Part shown: positions 63,384 to 64,000 of the stretch, one piece after another | Position numbering within the stretch: position 1 is the first letter of the stretch | Layout: the number at the start of each line of letters is the position of its first letter | Assembly (NCBI RefSeq): GCF_003171515.1 | Contig: NC_089390.1 | Location: 2,418,001 to 2,482,000, forward strand | Direction of reading: 5' to 3' | Length of the DNA stretch: 64,000 bases | DNA from: Pyrenophora tritici-repentis | Lineage: Eukaryota > Ascomycota > Dothideomycetes > Pleosporales > Pleosporaceae | The notes under the pieces: model-generated | What the model was told of the DNA's origin: nothing | Seen by the model: the letters and a program-made list of their open reading frames with translations, nothing else | Databases searched by the model: none | Translations under genes and position numbers: made by a program

Positions 63384-64000
63384 CTAAGCCCCACCACCAG
63401 GCACAATCTTCTTCCCCTTGACACTCTTCTGCTCCATGCCCAAACTCACAAAAAACGCTATACAACTCGTCGCAATCGCCAGTATAAACGCCGTAACAAT
63501 CGCATTGTTATAGCCCCTCAGCACGCCCGGCAGAAGAGCTGCAGACACCACTTTCCTCAGATTCGTCGCCCCCGCATTCGCCACAATGCGCCCATCAAGA
63601 CCGGGCGCATACTTTGGAATCTCCTTGGCCAGCGTATTAACGAATATGTTCTGTGCAATAGAAATGGATAGGGCGCCGCCGAGTGAATTGAAAAACATGA
63701 CGCAGGCGTTGGCAGTCGGCATGTCTTTCTCGTTGGTCACGACTTGCACGGCGACAAAAGGGATTTGCACGCCGGCTCCCGCGCCGATTCCCGAGAGAAT
63801 TTGATACCCAATCCATTGGCTGGATGGGGAGCCGACTTTGAGCGTGTAGAGCATACCAGCGCCGATGGCGAAGACAGCGCTGCCGAACCACATAAAGGGC
63901 GCGTACCAGCCGACGACTGTAATAAGGCCGCCGATTACAATGGATGAGCAGGTGATGCTGACAAGGTAGGCAATGGTGCGGATGCCGGACTGTTCGGCCG
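63384..64000 (-). CDS. MFS transporter (DHA2-type), 3' part only
   Basis: The minus-strand frame is open from the window edge at 64000 to the stop at 63384-63386, 205 codons. It shows the last five or so membrane helices: a helix near the edge, YQILSGIGAGAGVQIPFVAVQ, a polar loop TNEKDMPTANACVMFFNSLGGALSISIAQNIF (typical of the 14-helix drug:H+ antiporters near toxin efflux pumps), a long loop and a final helix FILAIATSCIAFFVSLGM. The 5' part lies outside the window. The substrate is unknown; members export drugs or secondary metabolites across the plasma membrane. Confidence 0.9.
   Translation of the reverse strand, partial: AEQSGIRTIAYLVSITCSSIVIGGLITVVGWYAPFMWFGSAVFAIGAGMLYTLKVGSPSSQWIGYQILSGIGAGAGVQIPFVAVQVVTNEKDMPTANACVMFFNSLGGALSISIAQNIFVNTLAKEIPKYAPGLDGRIVANAGATNLRKVVSAALLPGVLRGYNNAIVTAFILAIATSCIAFFVSLGMEQKSVKGKKIVPGGGA

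Overview
This is a window of a filamentous ascomycete genome, most likely a Dothideomycete of the order Pleosporales. The genes have many short introns (about 49-102 nt) with GTAAGT-like donors, CTAAC/CTGAC branch sites and short distances to the acceptor. The gene families (Bur1 kinase, ARP2/3 p21, RFC3, V-ATPase C, KRR1, SEN54, glycine cleavage T-protein, cyanide hydratase, Vpr-type subtilase) are fungal. There are transposons, one with a RIP-like mutation pattern. The species is not established.

Left block (1-21.5 kb) is ordinary gene space: a single-pass membrane protein, a CMAS-type methyltransferase, the Bur1/PtkA CDK, a small nuclear Myb/SANT-like protein, an acidic-tailed hypothetical, ARPC3 and RFC3 sharing a 269-bp divergent promoter, a Ser-rich hypothetical, a frameshifted APH-fold kinase, two doubtful small ORFs, a secreted subtilisin-like protease and a GNAT acetyltransferase.

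Middle block (about 21.8-43.2 kb) is accessory and transposon-rich. It holds (1) an apparently intact 3.4-kb element with ~100-bp terminal inverted repeats that encodes a DD34E Tc1/IS630 transposase and, convergent to it, a 564-aa protein of unknown function; (2) four copies of a short foldback MITE, each with an 8-bp target duplication (hAT signature); (3) a full-length pogo/Fot1 element whose transposase has seven in-frame TAG/TAA codons and no frameshift, a RIP-like footprint; (4) a small secreted ten-cysteine protein; (5) the relic of a C-A-PCP-KS NRPS-PKS hybrid (the layout of tenuazonic acid synthetase TAS1) beside the relic of an MFS exporter. Both relics carry a copy of the same ~130-bp unknown repeat, and the NRPS-PKS relic also carries a MITE.

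Right block (40.4-64 kb) returns to gene space: two membrane-associated hypotheticals, a 1,874-aa ankyrin protein with an N-terminal nucleotidyltransferase-like motif (a MITE ends 86 bp before its ATG), a SET-domain gene with two homopolymer frameshifts, KRR1, V-ATPase subunit C and the glycine cleavage T-protein (the latter two divergent), an aspartic protease fragment, SEN54, cyanide hydratase, a low-complexity hypothetical with a coding hexanucleotide repeat, and the 3' end of an MFS transporter cut by the window edge.

Introns were placed by reading splice signals and keeping family motifs in frame; none is backed by transcripts.
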